64,000 nucleotides of DNA from NCBI GenBank assembly GCA_030762935.1, contig CM060896.1, positions 12,825,001-12,889,000 on the forward strand. Direction: 5' to 3'. Position numbers and translations under genes: made by a program. Below the pieces are notes generated by a model, which saw only the letters and a program-made list of their open reading frames with translations, had not been told where the DNA came from and ran no database searches. The stretch's first letter is position 1. Every line of letters begins with the position of its first letter. Below are positions 1 through 12,600 of this stretch, piece after piece. The stretch is from Hymenopus coronatus (Eukaryota; Arthropoda; Insecta; Mantodea; Hymenopodidae).

Positions 1-495
1 TGTGAGTTACCCGGATAAGGTTTTTTTCAGGGTTTTCCCTTATCCTGAGAAGACGAATGTCAAGTAACTTTAAGCTCCATGGACCCCGAGAACATTTGAG
101 CATCATTTCACCAATTTCATTCATCGCCCGATATGACCAACCAGGTTAAAGGACGTTAAACTACATAAAAATAATAAATAAATATAAATAATGTTTCGTA
201 AGAATACTTTTAAAACGCTATAGGGTAGACAAAGTCAAATGAATGTAACACATCAGAGCTGTAATAATTATCAAATAAGTAATGGTCTCTTAAAGCAGTT
301 TGCAGTAATTAAGCAATTATTTCTGATGAGAATGTTGCGCTTCATTGTTATCTTGTGTTCAAACTTATTGGGAGCATAAAATGGCTATAAAAACTGACAT
401 AAACTCTATATTTAATGGCATAACTCGCCAATTATCTTTATTGTATTTACAGTGTGTATAAGTTGTAAAATTGGTGATAACTAACTAGTGTGCGC
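1..495. other. 5' flank of the protease gene
   Basis: No gene is visible. Bases about 223-262 carry the terminal motif of the dispersed repeat DR1 in minus orientation (GTAGACAAAGTC followed by AATGTAACACATCAGA). A second TATA-like run lies near 376-395. The rest is unassigned AT-rich sequence. Confidence 0.5.
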
Positions 496-502
496 TATAA
501 AA
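496..502 (+). promoter_or_regulatory. TATA box of the serine-protease homologue
   Basis: TATAAAA lies 77 bp upstream of the chosen ATG. This places a start site near 525-530 and a short 5' leader. The ATGs at 502 and 514 would fall upstream of that start site, leaving 573 as the first AUG of the transcript. The start site is inferred, not seen. Confidence 0.6.
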
Positions 503-572
503 TGGCTGCGATCATGGGTTGAGAAACGTATACTGAGATCAGGAACAGGCAGAGAGAGCTCTGACTGCAACA

Positions 573-618
573 ATGGTCCGCAACATTGCTGTGATTGTGC
601 TCCTCGTGTGCTGCTTTG
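573..618 (+). CDS. Exon 1: signal peptide
   Basis: The exon starts at the ATG in CAACAATGG and encodes MVRNIAVIVLLVCCF plus the first base of Gly16. The donor is TTTG|GTAAGCT at 619. Only this first donor gives phase 1, which exon 2 needs. The six downstream copies of the same donor would shift the frame or follow an in-frame stop. Confidence 0.88.
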
Positions 619-3600
619 GTAAGCTAAGCTTGTGGTATTCCCCGCTTTGTCTTTCACAAAGAGTATTACACCACGTGACTTTGTCTATACACTGCTCCTC
701 GTGTGCTGCTTTGGTAAGCTAAGCTTGTGGTATTCCCCGCTTTGTCTTTCACAAAGTGTATTACACCACGTGACTTTGTCTATACACTGCTCCTCGTGTG
801 CTGCTTTGGTAAGCTAAGCTTGTGGTATTCCCCGCTTTGTCTTTCACAAAGAGTATTACATCACGTGACTTTGTCTATACACTGCTCCTCGTGTGCTGCT
901 TTGGTAAGCTAAGCTTGTGGTATTCCCCGCTTTGTCTTTCACAAAGAGTATTACATCACGTGACTTTGTCTATACACTGCTCCTCGTGTGCTGCTTTGGT
1001 AAGCTAAGCTTGTGGTATTCCCCGCTTTGTCTTTCACAAAGTGTATTACATCACGTGACTTTGTCTATACACTGCTCCTCGTGTGCTGCTTTGGTAAGCT
1101 AAGCTTGTGGTATTCCCCGCTTTGTCTTTCACAAAGAGTATTACATCACGTGACTTTGTCTATACACTGCTCCTCGTGTGCTGCTTTGGTAAGCTAAGGT
1201 TATGGTATTCCCCGCTTTGTCTTTCACAAAGTGTATTACATCACGTGACACTGCTCTTTTATTACTTTCTCTACACGTACTATGCACATAGTGTATAGAG
1301 ATTTCACCAGAAATATATGTTTTGAGACCCCCTGAATGCAAGAAAACATTTTTAGAAAAATGTCCGTGTGTGTCTGTGGGCAGCATAGCTCAAAAACGAA
1401 AAGCCCGTTAAATATCAAATTGGTAATTATGTTTAGTATCGTCCTAGGATGCGACACGAAGATTTTCAAGAAAATCCCCCCACCCCAAACTACCCTTTAC
1501 ATGGAGAAAATTTCGAAAATTTAATTTTCTAAAAAATGCCTCTAACGCTTTTGATTAAGATCTCTTATATTTAACATATTTACATGCCAAATAAAGTGTA
1601 TATCTTCAATTTTCTGGGAATAGCGTCTAAAGACCTCTTTATTATGGATGATCTTTATTGAATTGTGCATAACACACAATTTATGTGATACACCTACATT
1701 TTTTCGTGGATTTGATCGTTTTTGAGTAATTCCTTGTTATTGATTCCAGTTTTACAAAACATACTTTTCTCATACAGGAATTTGTCAACTCCTGTCCATA
1801 CAAACAAAGGAACTTCAGTCACATAGCAACCAGCTTTTGACTATCACTTTAACCTATGGTACTCCCTTATTTATCTTCTGCTTACAAGGAAGCAAGTAAT
1901 AAGACCCTTTCTTTCAATTTTTTCTCGATTTCATTAAGTAAATAAAAACATAAGCTTTTTAACAATAATTTGTTACAGAGATGTAGAGAAAGTCATGTGA
2001 ATTTAACACATCAAATTATTTTTTTCCTTGATGAAAGATGAAATTAATTTATATTATACTATTACACACATTTTCCGTGTACGTGTACAAAATAAACTGA
2101 CGCCTTAACTGACAGAGTTTTAAAGAGCGTGTCGCTATGTTATGGTTTTAATTGTATACTCTTTGCATCGCTACGAGGAAAAAAAACAAATAGTTTACAA
2201 ATGGTAAATCAAGTGGACTTACCACCTAAAAAGACAATCTAAAGCAATAACAAAGAATAATTTCGAAATTGTTAAGGCTAACAAGAGTTATATTTGCATT
2301 TGTTATTGTTTCTGCGATAACGAGATCTACACTTTTGGCTACTATGAATTTTATTAGTTTACCTTTATAGTTCACCAATCATTTTAAAGTCGTTCACAAT
2401 GAACAGGACTTCACAATTCTTCCAATATTACCTTTATCCCGAAGTTTATTTATTGAAGAATATAGGATTTTTTTTCAAATCATACCACCACGTGATTAAA
2501 ATTCTGAGATATTTTTTTAAAACATCAGATGTGTTACATTCATATTATCCTCTTTGATTATTTTGCAATAAATATTCATACACAAACATATCATTTTATC
2601 AACTTCACCTTAATCTAGATAACTATTTTATAGACGTTATTATTATATATTTCTTTGTTGATACATATAAATAAAGGAATACATTATAGTTAAATATTTG
2701 AAGAGTTGGTCACTATGTAATAGCTTAGAAATTCCATGTCTCTCTTGACGAAGAGAAGGAAAAGCGAATGTCTTCTCGCCCGAGAAAAGCAAAAGTATTG
2801 AAAAACGTAAGCCAGTAGCAAAGAATATCTCGGAAACGGTTAACTCCACAAATTTCACATAAATTGTGTGATTTAAGGTGAGTCGAAATACCCTATCTTG
2901 CCAATTATACTTTGACCCAATATCTCAGCAACTATTTAACATAATGAACTAAATTTTTCAAGGTATATTCAGCAATACCTTTACTGTAGATTGATGAAAA
3001 ATATTCAGTTCATTAGAAGGAAATCTATGATTCTTTTAATAAAACTCTTAAAATTGTATAAAACAATTATGAATTCTCAAATTATAAACAAATAATTAAT
3101 CGACATACATAACACTTTTTTGTTAAAATAAGCCTATGACGGTGCAAATTTGTGATAAAATTACAGATCTTAGTGTCAATTAGCTTCCGAGATAATGCAA
3201 CATTTGTATAGAAAATATTATTTCTTCAGAAACTGCTTTCAAACATAACATAAAGAAAATGTAACCTTACTTTCTAAACACAACTTTGCAGCAATTGGAA
3301 ACTCTCTCATGAAGAAAATATGAGCTGACGATGCCAATACTCTGAGTAGCTAACGTAAACTTTTTCGAGAAAAAATCCCTTCCCTATCACTAATATTTAT
3401 AACCCTATTGTTGATGTTTTACCAGAATGTGGTAAAAAATCTAATGTGTTCCATTCACATGACTTTCTCTACATCGCAACAAATTATTCTTAAAAAGCTT
3501 ATGCTTCTATTCACTCCATTCTGATCGAGAAAAAACTAGCAGAAATATTCTTATTACTTGCTGCCTTGTAAGTAGAAGCGAAATAAGGGAGTACCATAAG

Positions 3601-6600
3601 TTAAAGTGATAGTCAAAAGCTGGTTGCTATGTGACTGAAGTTCCTTTGTTAATATCAACAGCAGTTGACATATTCCTGTAAGAGAAAAGTACAAGTTTTT
3701 TTAAAGCTGAAACCAAAAACAAGGAATGTCTCAAAAACGATCAACTCCACGAAAAAAGTGTATGTAATATAAATCGTGTGTTTTAGCGTGCTCTACATTC
3801 TTTTTGTGGTAAGCTTTTGTCCATCCCTTAGGTTTAGCAGTTTTGCAAAATTCCGTAAAATTCACCCAGAATAAAGTAGTCTTCAGAGGCTGTTCCCAGA
3901 AAGTTCAATGCATTTTATTTGTCAGGTAAATATCTTTGATATGCAATATATTCATCAACGTTGTTAGAGCTAGCTTTTAGAAAATCCAGGTTTTCAAAAA
4001 AAAACAGATTTACAAGTAAAGGGTAGTTGGGGGTCGGCGAATTTTCTTGAAAATCTTCGTGTCCCAACTTTGGAAGATACCAAACTTAAATACTAAGTTT
4101 GGTATTCAACAGTCTTCTTGTTTTTGAGCTCAGCTGTCCACAGACACACACATACCTTTTTATAATTTTTTTTTTTATTCAGGGGGACCCAAAATATGTA
4201 TTTCCGTTGAAATCTGTGTATCGAATTTTTGGGTGAAATGCAATACCTTCTCTATACACTAAGTATATAGTACGTGTAGAGAAATTAAAATGTAAGCCAG
4301 TAACAAAGAATATCTCAGAAACGGTTAACTTCACAAATTTCACATAAATTGTTTGCTTTAATGAAATATATATCTGTAGTGGACAAAGATTTTGTCTATT
4401 CTTCACGGTTTACCAGTTATAAGTCATTCAGAATGAAGAGGGCTTGGGAAATATTTCCGGAAAATACAAGATATACATTTCATTTGTCATGAAAATATCT
4501 TTAAATATACCTATGGTATTTTCTTAAATATCTTTAGTCATTTTGAGAAAATTACAATTTTCTAAAAATCTGATGTGTTACACTCACATGACTTTCTCTA
4601 GCTACTCTACAGACTTCTTACACAAGATAATTCTTCTTTCAACACAATGCTATTCGAGACAAACATTAGCAGAATTTTATTTCTTAGTTCCTTATAAGTA
4701 GAATGGAACTAAGGAAATGCACCAGGCTATAGTGAGAGTAAAATATTTTAAAAGTTGTCGTTATGCGATTGTCAGTGCAAATCGCATCTTTGCTTGGACA
4801 GGAGTAGAACAAAAGAAAAACGGACTTTTCCGTCTGAGAAAGGTATAAGTACTTTACAATTGAAACTAATGACAAGGAATACCTCGAAAACGGTAAGCTC
4901 CACGAAAAAAATGAATATGACATAATTTGTGTATTTTAACAAGATCTATGTTTTTGTATAGTAAGATTTTGTCAATCTATTACGGTTTGCTAGTTATGCC
5001 AAATTAAGCAAAATTCATCGAGAATAAGCAGGTCTTTAGAAGCTATTCGCCGAAAATTCAAGATACAAATTTTATTTGTGATGGACATGGCTTTAATATG
5101 TGGTATTTTAATTAAAATCGTTAGAGCCATTTTTAAGAAAAACAACATTTCCGAAAACTTTTCCATGTAAAGGGTAGTTAGGGCTGGGGGGATTTTCTTG
5201 AAAATCTTTGTGTCGCATTCTTGGTATTTAGCCGTCTATTCGTTTTTGAGTTATCCTGTCCACACACACACACACACACACACACATGGACCTGTTTCTG
5301 AAAATGCTTTTCTTGGACTAAAACATATATTTCCGGTGAAATCTCCACATCGAATTTTTGAGTGGATTACACTTCTCTATCCCTATATACATTGTACATA
5401 GGGGGTTAGAGAAAGTAAAACTATTGCATGTGAAGAGTAATTAGATGGCGGATTTTCCTGAAAATGTTCAAGCCCCATGCTTGGTAAATGGTGACAAAAA
5501 TATTAAATTAAATGCCCTACCTTCTGTTTTTATTTAAGCTATTCACAGACACAACAGACTCGGACCTTTTCCTAATAGTGTTTTTTTCAGAAGACTTCAA
5601 AAGAATTATTTGTGGTGCAATTCTAATATAAAAAATTTGTGTGGAATGTAATATCTTCTATATCAACTATATACGTGGTTAGGAAAATAATAACATACAT
5701 ATCTGAAAAACAGAATTTATTTCAAAGAAGCACTTTAGTAGTGTGAACTATTTATAAGTTAATTCAAAATCTTCTCGGGCTTCTAGCCAGGTAATAACTT
5801 AGCTTGACACCAACGTTTCGAAGAAGTGCATCTTCCTCGTCTTCAGGGTGAACTGATCATCAGTTCACCCTGAAGACGAGGAAGATGCACTTCTTCGAAA
5901 CGTTGGTGTCAAGCCAAGTTATTACCTGGCTAGAAGCCCGAGAAGATTTTGAATTAACACGTCGCCAGGAAAGCTATAGTTCTTATTTTATTTATAAGTT
6001 ATTTTATATACGAAAAGTGTAATGGAGTAATCTTTTTCTCAAACATTCTCAGATTTTAAAATGAAGTAGACCGAAAAATAAGCTTTGGTAACAGTAGTTC
6101 GTATACCCATTAATGGACGATAGATGCCAGAGAAAATCATTTGGATGTAACACGTAAAATTTGTTATGGCACTATTTTGCAGATGTAATTAAGATATAGA
6201 GAGAGCTGGGGTATGCACAAGAGAACATACATAGGAGTAATAGATAATTCCAGAAGAAGGGAGTCCCTAGCGAGAGAGCAGGGGTGGCAAAGTTAGGGAA
6301 TTCAAGCAGGAGGGAGTCCCTAGCGAGAGAGCAGGGATGGCAAAGTTAGGGAATTCAAGAAGGAGGGAGTCCCTAGCGAGAGAGCAGGGATGGCAAAGTT
6401 ATGGAATTCAAGCAGGAGGGAGTCTCTAGCGAGAGAGCAGGGATGGCAAAGTTAGGGAATTCAAGCAGGAGGGAATCCCTAGCGAGAGAGCAGGGATGGC
6501 AAAGTTAGGGAATTCAAGAAGGAGGGAATCCCTAGCGAGAGAGCAGGGATGGCAAAGTTATGGGATTCAAGCAGGAGGGAGTCCCTAGCGAGAGAGCAGG

Positions 6601-9600
6601 GATGGCAAAGTTAGGGAATTCAAGAAGGAAGGAATCCCTAGCGAGAGAGCAGGGATGGCAAAGTTAGGGAATTCAAGAAGGAGGGAATCCCTAGCGAGAG
6701 AGCAGGGATGGCACAGTTAGGGAACTCAAGGAGGAGGGAGTCCCTAACGAGACAGCAGGGCTAGGGCTAGTGAGCATATATGGGAAAGGTAGGGAATTCA
6801 AGGAGGAGGGAGACCCTAGAGAGAGAGCAGGGCTAGGGATAGTGAACATACATGGGAAAGTTAGGGTATTCAAGGAGGAGGGAGTCCGTAGCGAGAGAGC
6901 AGGACTAGGGAGAATGAACATACATGGGAAAGTTAGGGTATTCAAGGAGGCGGGAGTCCCTAGCGAGAGAGCAGGGTTAGGGCTAGTGAGCATACATGGG
7001 ACAGACAGGAACTCAAGTAAGAGGGAGTCCCTAGCGAGAGAGCAGGGCTAGGAATAGTGAGCATACATGGGAAAGATAGGGGATTCAAGGAGGAGGGAGT
7101 CCCTAGCGAGAGAGCAGGGCTAGGGATAGTGAGCATACATGGGAAAGTTAGGGTATTCAAGGAGCCATGCTAGTAGGTGGAGGTAACCTAACCTAAGTCA
7201 GGGTATTAGAAGTATCTCTGAGCTCTTTATGTTCCTTTTGAGGGAAGTAAGCTTTGTTGTACAGCCATTTTTATTCTTTTCCCTGAAGTCTGTCATGATT
7301 TAACGATTTTTTGTTTGTTTGTGATGTTTTAAAGTTTTCTGCATTATTTTTGCAGTGTTTCATTTTGTGTTTTGAGTGCTTTATAACACTTTTGAATGTT
7401 TTTGTTTTGAGTGTTGGGACAGTTGCTTAAAAAGCTTTTAATGACATTGATGCAATTTGGAGGGTGTTTAGAACTCAAGCACAGATAATTTCAAGTACGC
7501 ATAACGCATTTTACCCTTTTTGCTACCCATTTGTTGCCATTTTAGAGGATGGGGTGTTTAGGCCTCTGAAACAGGCAAGGTACACATTTTCACGCGTTTT
7601 GCTCACATTTTACAGTATATTTAAGGAGTTTTAATGATTTAAACATTTTTCCAAAGATTTTAGCCATTTTCAGTGTTTGTAGTGCTATCACATGCATTTT
7701 TGGGGGATTTTTAAGGAGATTTTAGTACTGTCGCTATTACTTGAATGCTTTAATTATATTCCATACCATTTAGCGGGTGCTTAGGATTCTATGTGTTCAT
7801 AAGGCAGTTTAGCATTTTTTCCACTAATTTCGTGACATTCTTTTAGTGATGTAATGAGCACTTTTAAAGGCATTGTACATCATTTTTAGACTATTTGGAA
7901 CTCTAGGACATATTGTTTCAAGCTATTCATCCGTTCTTACTGTTTTGGGCTTTAACACAAGTATTTGGCTCTTTGTACACCTTTTGCTCACATTTACATT
8001 ATTTTGCTGTTTTTCCTAATGCTTTTAGCACTTTTACAGGTAGTTTAACATATTTGTGAAGTGATTGTGCATATATTTTGGGACATTTTGAAGACACGTG
8101 TATTGTTGGAGCCGGTAAATCAGGAGCTTTAATTGCATCCCATAACATTTTGAAGATATTTAGGATTTTAAATACATCTAGTGTTTTACAATATCTTAAG
8201 GAATTATCTAGTGTTTTACAATATTTTCTAATGAGTTTTAACACATTTACATGTATTTTTGCACCTTTTAGAACTTCTTGGTTCAATTTTGTATTGTTTT
8301 CTCGTATATTTGGGGAGTTCTTTGAAATCACAGTGTGTTGAAACATACCATTTTGACGATATATAGTGCTCTAAACCAGGCAGTTTAGCCCCTTTCAGAT
8401 GTTTTAGTTTTTCAGACTAATATTTTACAGTTATTTTTAGTTTTTTCTAAAGGTTTTCAACACGCATTTTTGCACGCATTTTAGCACTTTTTGAGCCCAT
8501 TTTGCAGTGTTTGGTAGTGTTTTCTGTCTCCCCACATATCTTTTGACCCAATAGGTATTTCAACCCACTTTGAATGTATTTTTGGGAGCTCTTTAAGGAC
8601 TTTGTGACAGCGCGAAGGTATACTGAGGATATTTTAAGTACTTTTAAAAGCGATATCCTTTTCATGTTGCCTGGTAGCCCCTTTTATTGTGTTTGTTAGT
8701 AATTGATAACATTTCATGCTAGTTTGAGTGTTTCTGCAATTTTCTTCTTCTTCTTTTTTTTCTTTTTTTACATATCTGTAGCAACTTCTGTAATCGTTTC
8801 AGTAGTTCTGACATATTTCACGCTACACTTTACGTTTTATAGCATTTGCATATGTTCATGGATGATCTGATTTGTTACGTAGTATCCCATATTTTCACAG
8901 TATTGTCATATCTTTTCTCTAGTTTGGATCCTTTATGAACCTTACTGCATTATGTTTCAGTATTTATGCAATACTTAAAGAGTAAATGTGTATCATTTTT
9001 GCCAGCTTCCGCATGGGAAGCGAGGGGATATGCAGTGAATGGTTAAAAATATTTCTGAAACGGTTTCATCCATCCTAACCTATCCTAACTTACCAGCAGA
9101 CGCAACCACAAAGATGGCTACTATTGTGACCAGCCTTTATTTTTCAGCCTTATTAAGTCATTTGATTATATCATTTAAGTAATTAATTACGCCAATTAGC
9201 TAGTCCATTAATTACACTAATTAAGTACGCTCTTGATTGATTACGGCAATTAATTATCTCCTTGATTAATTACGCACACTAATTACGCCATTGTTTTTTC
9301 AAATATTGAAGCAAAGTGAACGTCTTCTTAAACAAACCTAACTTAGCATTTCGCTTCTTCTTGTTATTATTTTCTTTTTGTTCAATGTGTTTCTCTCTTT
9401 TTGAGACTAACACTAGAAGAATGATCTAAGCCTTTGTTGCCGAAATGTTTATTGTTCAGTGAAAATTATGTTCCTTCGTATTTTATTCGTGTTTTGTTGT
9501 TTTTGCAGTCTCTTTTCTTTTAAAAATGTTTTCTGTAAGCTATCAGAAGATTAGATATTCTGACATTTTTATGTTAATGAAGTGATCGTCGTATTTTTTA

Positions 9601-12600
9601 GTTATTGTTAGTGTTTTCAGCTTTTATTTGTTTTTATACAAAGATAACTAGTATGGGAGTTGGGCTTGCGACTAGCAGTAGGATGACAGAGGCAGAGTTC
9701 CCTCATTCTTCTTCTTCTATCTTTGTGTGTCTTTTGCTAGGTGCAAGGCAGTGTAAACTTCCATTTTCCTACCGCGTTACCGATGATGAGCATTCTCTCA
9801 TGAGACGCTCAAAACTTTGCAATGCCCATAAGCAATTACTCTTTAGCATCCTGAGCCTACAGAGCGATTGTGTTGACTTTTACAGACAAAACGTTATGCT
9901 GTTTTGACATGATCAAATTCATTGGAGCTCGTATTATTTCATTGTTTTTAAGAACATTTACGTACCTGTTAATTGTGATGTACCGATTAATAACGTTTCG
10001 TTTTATGACTTTTTAGCATTCCTCCATCAATATTTAGAGCTCGCATCTTAGATCTCTAGCTATGTATGTTTAACCACGAGGGTGGTCTGAAAAGTTCTTG
10101 ACCTCATAGTGAAAAATGACGATTCATGCTTTCAAAGTAGTTTTATTTTTCAACATATCGTATCAATGCATTTTGTGCAGCGGTGTTCCAATGCCATTAT
10201 GCCCTCTCTGTAGTGTTCCTCTGAAAGTGCTGTTTTGGAAACAGATGGAAATCCGAGGGGGCCAAATCTGGCGAATAGAGTGGATGTTCCAGCACTTCAT
10301 TGTGCAGATCTCTCAATTTCCCCATTTCCAAAACACTTTTGTGAGCAGGTGCATTGTCCTGATGGAGGGCAATTTTTTTATTTTTTAACCCGGATCCGTT
10401 TTTACGAATGCTTGCATTCAGTTTGGTTAGAAGTTAAGAGTAGTGTTTTCCAGTAATGGTTTTACCTTTTTCGAGATAGTCAATCAGCAAAATTCATTTG
10501 GCATCCCAAAACACTGACGCCATTATCTTTCCCGCCCATGGCTCCGTCCTCGCCTTCTTTGGAGCTGAAGAACCAGCTTCTGTCCACTGCCTCGACTTCT
10601 GCTTTGATTCGGGTGTGTAGTGATGAATCCATGTTTAATCCATTGTGACGTATCGGCGCAAAAAGTCACTCCTGTTCTTCTGAAAATGCGCCAAGCACTT
10701 TTCAGAGTGTCGTGCGAATGCGTTTGTTATACAAAGTGAGGATACGTGGCACCCATCTTGCGCAAAGTTTCTCCATGTTTAATTCCTGATGCAAGATATG
10801 ACCAGTACGTTATTTTGAAATTCCAAGAGCATTAGCAATTTCACGCACCTTTGTACGCTGAACTTTCAAATTCGTGCCATGCACTTTTTCAATGATTTCC
10901 GGTTTGGTTACAATTTTTGGACGTCCTTCGCGTCGATCTTTTTGTACGCTTTCACGGTCACGTTTAAAATCGGCCGACCATTTCTTCACAGTGGAAACTG
11001 AAGATGAAGAGTCAGCATACACTTTGACAAACAGTAAATGAATTTCTGTAGGTGTTAAACCTTCTTTTACGAAGGATTGTATCACAGCGCGATACTCGAA
11101 TGTCTCCACTTTCAAAGCAATGCGCACTTCCACTGCTTCAAACAACTGCCTACTTTCAATTATTGCCTGGAATTACTTGTAATTTTACATAGGGTCTATT
11201 AACATGCGTACCAATGTAAGGGAAAAAAATCATGCAAGTAGTGCCGCGATCTCTGGGTGAGGCCGAGAACTTTTCAGACCACCCTCGTAACACGATTGCC
11301 GAAATTGTATCACACGAGGGATTTTTGCTAATCGTAGTCCGTGTGAGAACGCATGTTTTAACGCCATATAATACACAACATAATTTTTCCTGTTTCCAAG
11401 GTGTGCTATTAGCTTCTTCACACCTGAATTCTTTGGTTCAGACAACTCAGGCAAGAAAGGCAAATCATTATGAAGATCGTGAAATTCTGTAGGATAATGC
11501 ATATCAAATTCGAATATATTTCCAAGAGGATCATCCTCTTTTAGTGTTTCCATATTAATATTGCTAGCAGAAATCCACTGAAATCCTCCATAAGATAGTG
11601 GATGCTGCATAGCCCATCTACATTGGTTATTTGCATCTTCATAAGTGATAATAATTTGAGTTGGTTTATCAGGGTCGAGCTCCTACATCTAGCTTTTGTT
11701 AGGCTGACCATATCCATGAAAAACCTGACATAATCCTGTCCATATGCCAGCCTCCACCATGAGTAGCTAGCTGATCATAGTCCAATAATCATTCTAGCTC
11801 AATTCCAGTATACAATAGCATAGATAGTATCTGAGATAAGCCCTGCAAAGTTATGTGCAGGATCAACTTTATGATTATGCAGGATTTGCTCTCTGAAGGC
11901 TTCAAAACCATTTGCGAGAAGCAACACATCTGGAGTTTGCTATATTCTCCTCCCAAGTTTCGGATATTAAATTGCTCCCATACATTTTAGCATGATTGTG
12001 GTCTTGTTCATTGATTTATTCTGTTGTAGAAGCTTCCTTTCGAGGCAAGAATGCTTGTTTCAAAACGTGCCATGATGTGGTCATAGGGGAATAGTCCTTT
12101 GCGTGTCATAAAACCAAGTTTCTCTTCTCCAAAGTAGTTGCTTGTCTCAGGAGTTTTGTTACCTTATGCAAGCTGGAACTGAGGAAACGGCGTGTCCACA
12201 AACCTAAGCTTAATATCTCCAACATGCTTCGAGAATGAAATATACTTTTCTTCTGGGCACGGTATCATCATCGCCATTCTCTCACTTGTACAACCTATTT
12301 AACGTTTAAATAAGAATCATATACGTTTTGCCCGCCTGCGGTGTCATTAGTAGTTAAAGCGGGCGTTAAATACTACCAAAAAAAAAAAATATACGTTTTG
12401 CAGGATAGATTACACGTATTATGAAGACTTCCTCAATGTTTATCAGTCAAATGATTCTGGTCCCTAACCTTCAAGTTCCCTTCAGTGAATTTTTATTACA
12501 GAAGTAGTATTCGGTACAAGACTCGGAATCCTGCTGCTGCTCTTCAGCTAGATTCAGCTGTTTAACAGATTTGAAATGGAAATGACATGTTATTTATGCA

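Noticed and set aside
619..1195. Alternative longer exon 1 using downstream donors
   Set aside because: Reading through gives TAA before or at the second donor's frame, and phases do not match exon 2.
5840..5900. Canonical hammerhead ribozyme
   Set aside because: One extra base before stem II and no complementary stem I, so only called hammerhead-like.
7180..7200. Insect telomere repeat (CCTAA)n
   Set aside because: Only two units in a row; same near 9070.
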